The notes beneath the pieces were generated by a model. That model was given only the letters and a program-made list of their open reading frames with translations. It searched no databases and was not told the DNA's origin. DNA of 7,483 nucleotides from the NCBI GenBank assembly GCA_965367215.1, contig CBDUIJ010000289.1, positions 1 to 7,483 on the forward strand, read 5' to 3'. Shown piece after piece: positions 7,044 to 7,483 of this stretch. The number at the start of each line of letters is the position of its first letter. The stretch's first letter is position 1. Made by a program: the position numbers and the translations under genes. This stretch comes from Granulosicoccus sp965367215. GTDB taxonomy: Bacteria > Pseudomonadota > Gammaproteobacteria > Granulosicoccales > Granulosicoccaceae.

Positions 7044-7483
7044 TCAGTTCTTGTCAATCGTGAACTCGATACGGCGATTACGGGCACGGTTGCGACGTGT
7101 GTCGTTCGGTACCAGTGGTTGGCTCTCTCCAAAGCCGACTGATCGGATTCTCTCCGGCGACACCGCGGCATCCAGCAGATAGCGTTCGACGCTTTGTGCT
7201 CTGGCACTGGACAGCACCATGTTGCTGGCATCCGGGCCGGAGGAATCGGTATGGCCGCCCACCACGATACGCAGGCTGGGGCATCGTTGAATGATATCCA
7301 CCAGTGTCTGCAGCAGAGGGTAGCTGATCGGGTCGATCTCACTGCTGGCAAAGGCGAAGTTGATGGCGCCAGTGCGGGACAGGGTGTCAAAGCGGGTGAT
7401 GCATTCTTCCACCGAAAAATCTCCGGACGACTCCAGAGCGCTGGATGAGGCGACGCTTGTAGCGTCTGGCGTGCTTTTCTCTG
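7044..7483 (-). CDS. OmpA-family peptidoglycan-binding protein, C-terminal part (partial, runs off right edge)
   Basis: The frame is open to the right edge, so only the last 146 codons are seen; the GTG at 7410-7412 is internal, not the start. The domain reads INFAFASSEIDP, then GGHTDSSGPDASN, SSARAQSVERYLL, IRSVGFGESQPLVPND and RNRRIEFTID, the standard OmpA_C order. The HTD aspartate and the NRR arginine, which bind the diaminopimelate of peptidoglycan in this family, are both kept. Two cysteines, in EECITRF and QRCPSLR, sit where some OmpA-like proteins have a disulfide. A Ser/Ala-rich stretch precedes the domain and may be a linker. It converges on the GGDEF-EAL gene and is probably a separate unit with a cell-envelope anchoring role; the N-terminal half (barrel, lipoprotein or BON domain) is outside the window. 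Confidence 0.9.
   Translation of the reverse strand, partial: EKSTPDATSVASSSALESSGDFSVEECITRFDTLSRTGAINFAFASSEIDPISYPLLQTLVDIIQRCPSLRIVVGGHTDSSGPDASNMVLSSARAQSVERYLLDAAVSPERIRSVGFGESQPLVPNDTRRNRARNRRIEFTIDKN

Noticed and set aside
7010..7390. A 126-codon minus-strand frame overlapping the OmpA-like gene
   Set aside because: The adjacent frame carries the full OmpA_C motif order and continues to the window edge; this one is Pro/Ser/Arg-rich shadow.

Overview
The window looks like chromosomal DNA of a Gram-negative bacterium, most likely a free-living (possibly marine) gammaproteobacterium. The reasons are a TonB-dependent outer-membrane receptor, a BarA/GacS-like sensor kinase, an OmpA-type peptidoglycan-binding protein, c-di-GMP enzymes, and moderate GC judged by eye. 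Taxonomy is inference only; there is no rRNA or tRNA. I see no transposase, integrase, CRISPR array or phage gene.

Layout. Positions 1-3992 hold a three-gene minus-strand operon, read right to left: a TonB-dependent receptor (1986-3992), a secreted ABC-type substrate-binding protein of the TrpX/ABC_sub_bind kind (969-1955), and a membrane sensor histidine kinase (972 down to the left edge, cut off just after its H-box). The binding protein and kinase overlap by four bases (ATGA). A 384-base divergent intergenic region (3993-4376) carries inverted repeats and a candidate promoter but no gene I can support. Positions 4377-6973 hold a two-gene plus-strand operon: a small secreted protein with the sulfite-oxidase/molybdopterin-oxidoreductase fold signature but no cysteine in its mature part, then, 5 bases later, a two-pass membrane GGDEF-EAL protein with complete catalytic motifs. 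A hairpin lies in the 70-base convergent gap, followed by the C-terminal part of an OmpA-like protein on the minus strand (7044 to the right edge).

How the genes may work together. Both operons place a periplasmic protein beside an inner-membrane signalling enzyme: binding protein with histidine kinase, and SUOX-like protein with GGDEF-EAL enzyme. The first also has an outer-membrane receptor in front. No ABC permease or ATPase lies in the window, so the binding protein may serve sensing rather than uptake. The most interesting reading is a trans-envelope sensing locus with two outputs, phosphorelay and c-di-GMP, controlled from one shared intergenic region. The families and gene order are seen in the sequence; ligand, physical coupling and crosstalk are inference.
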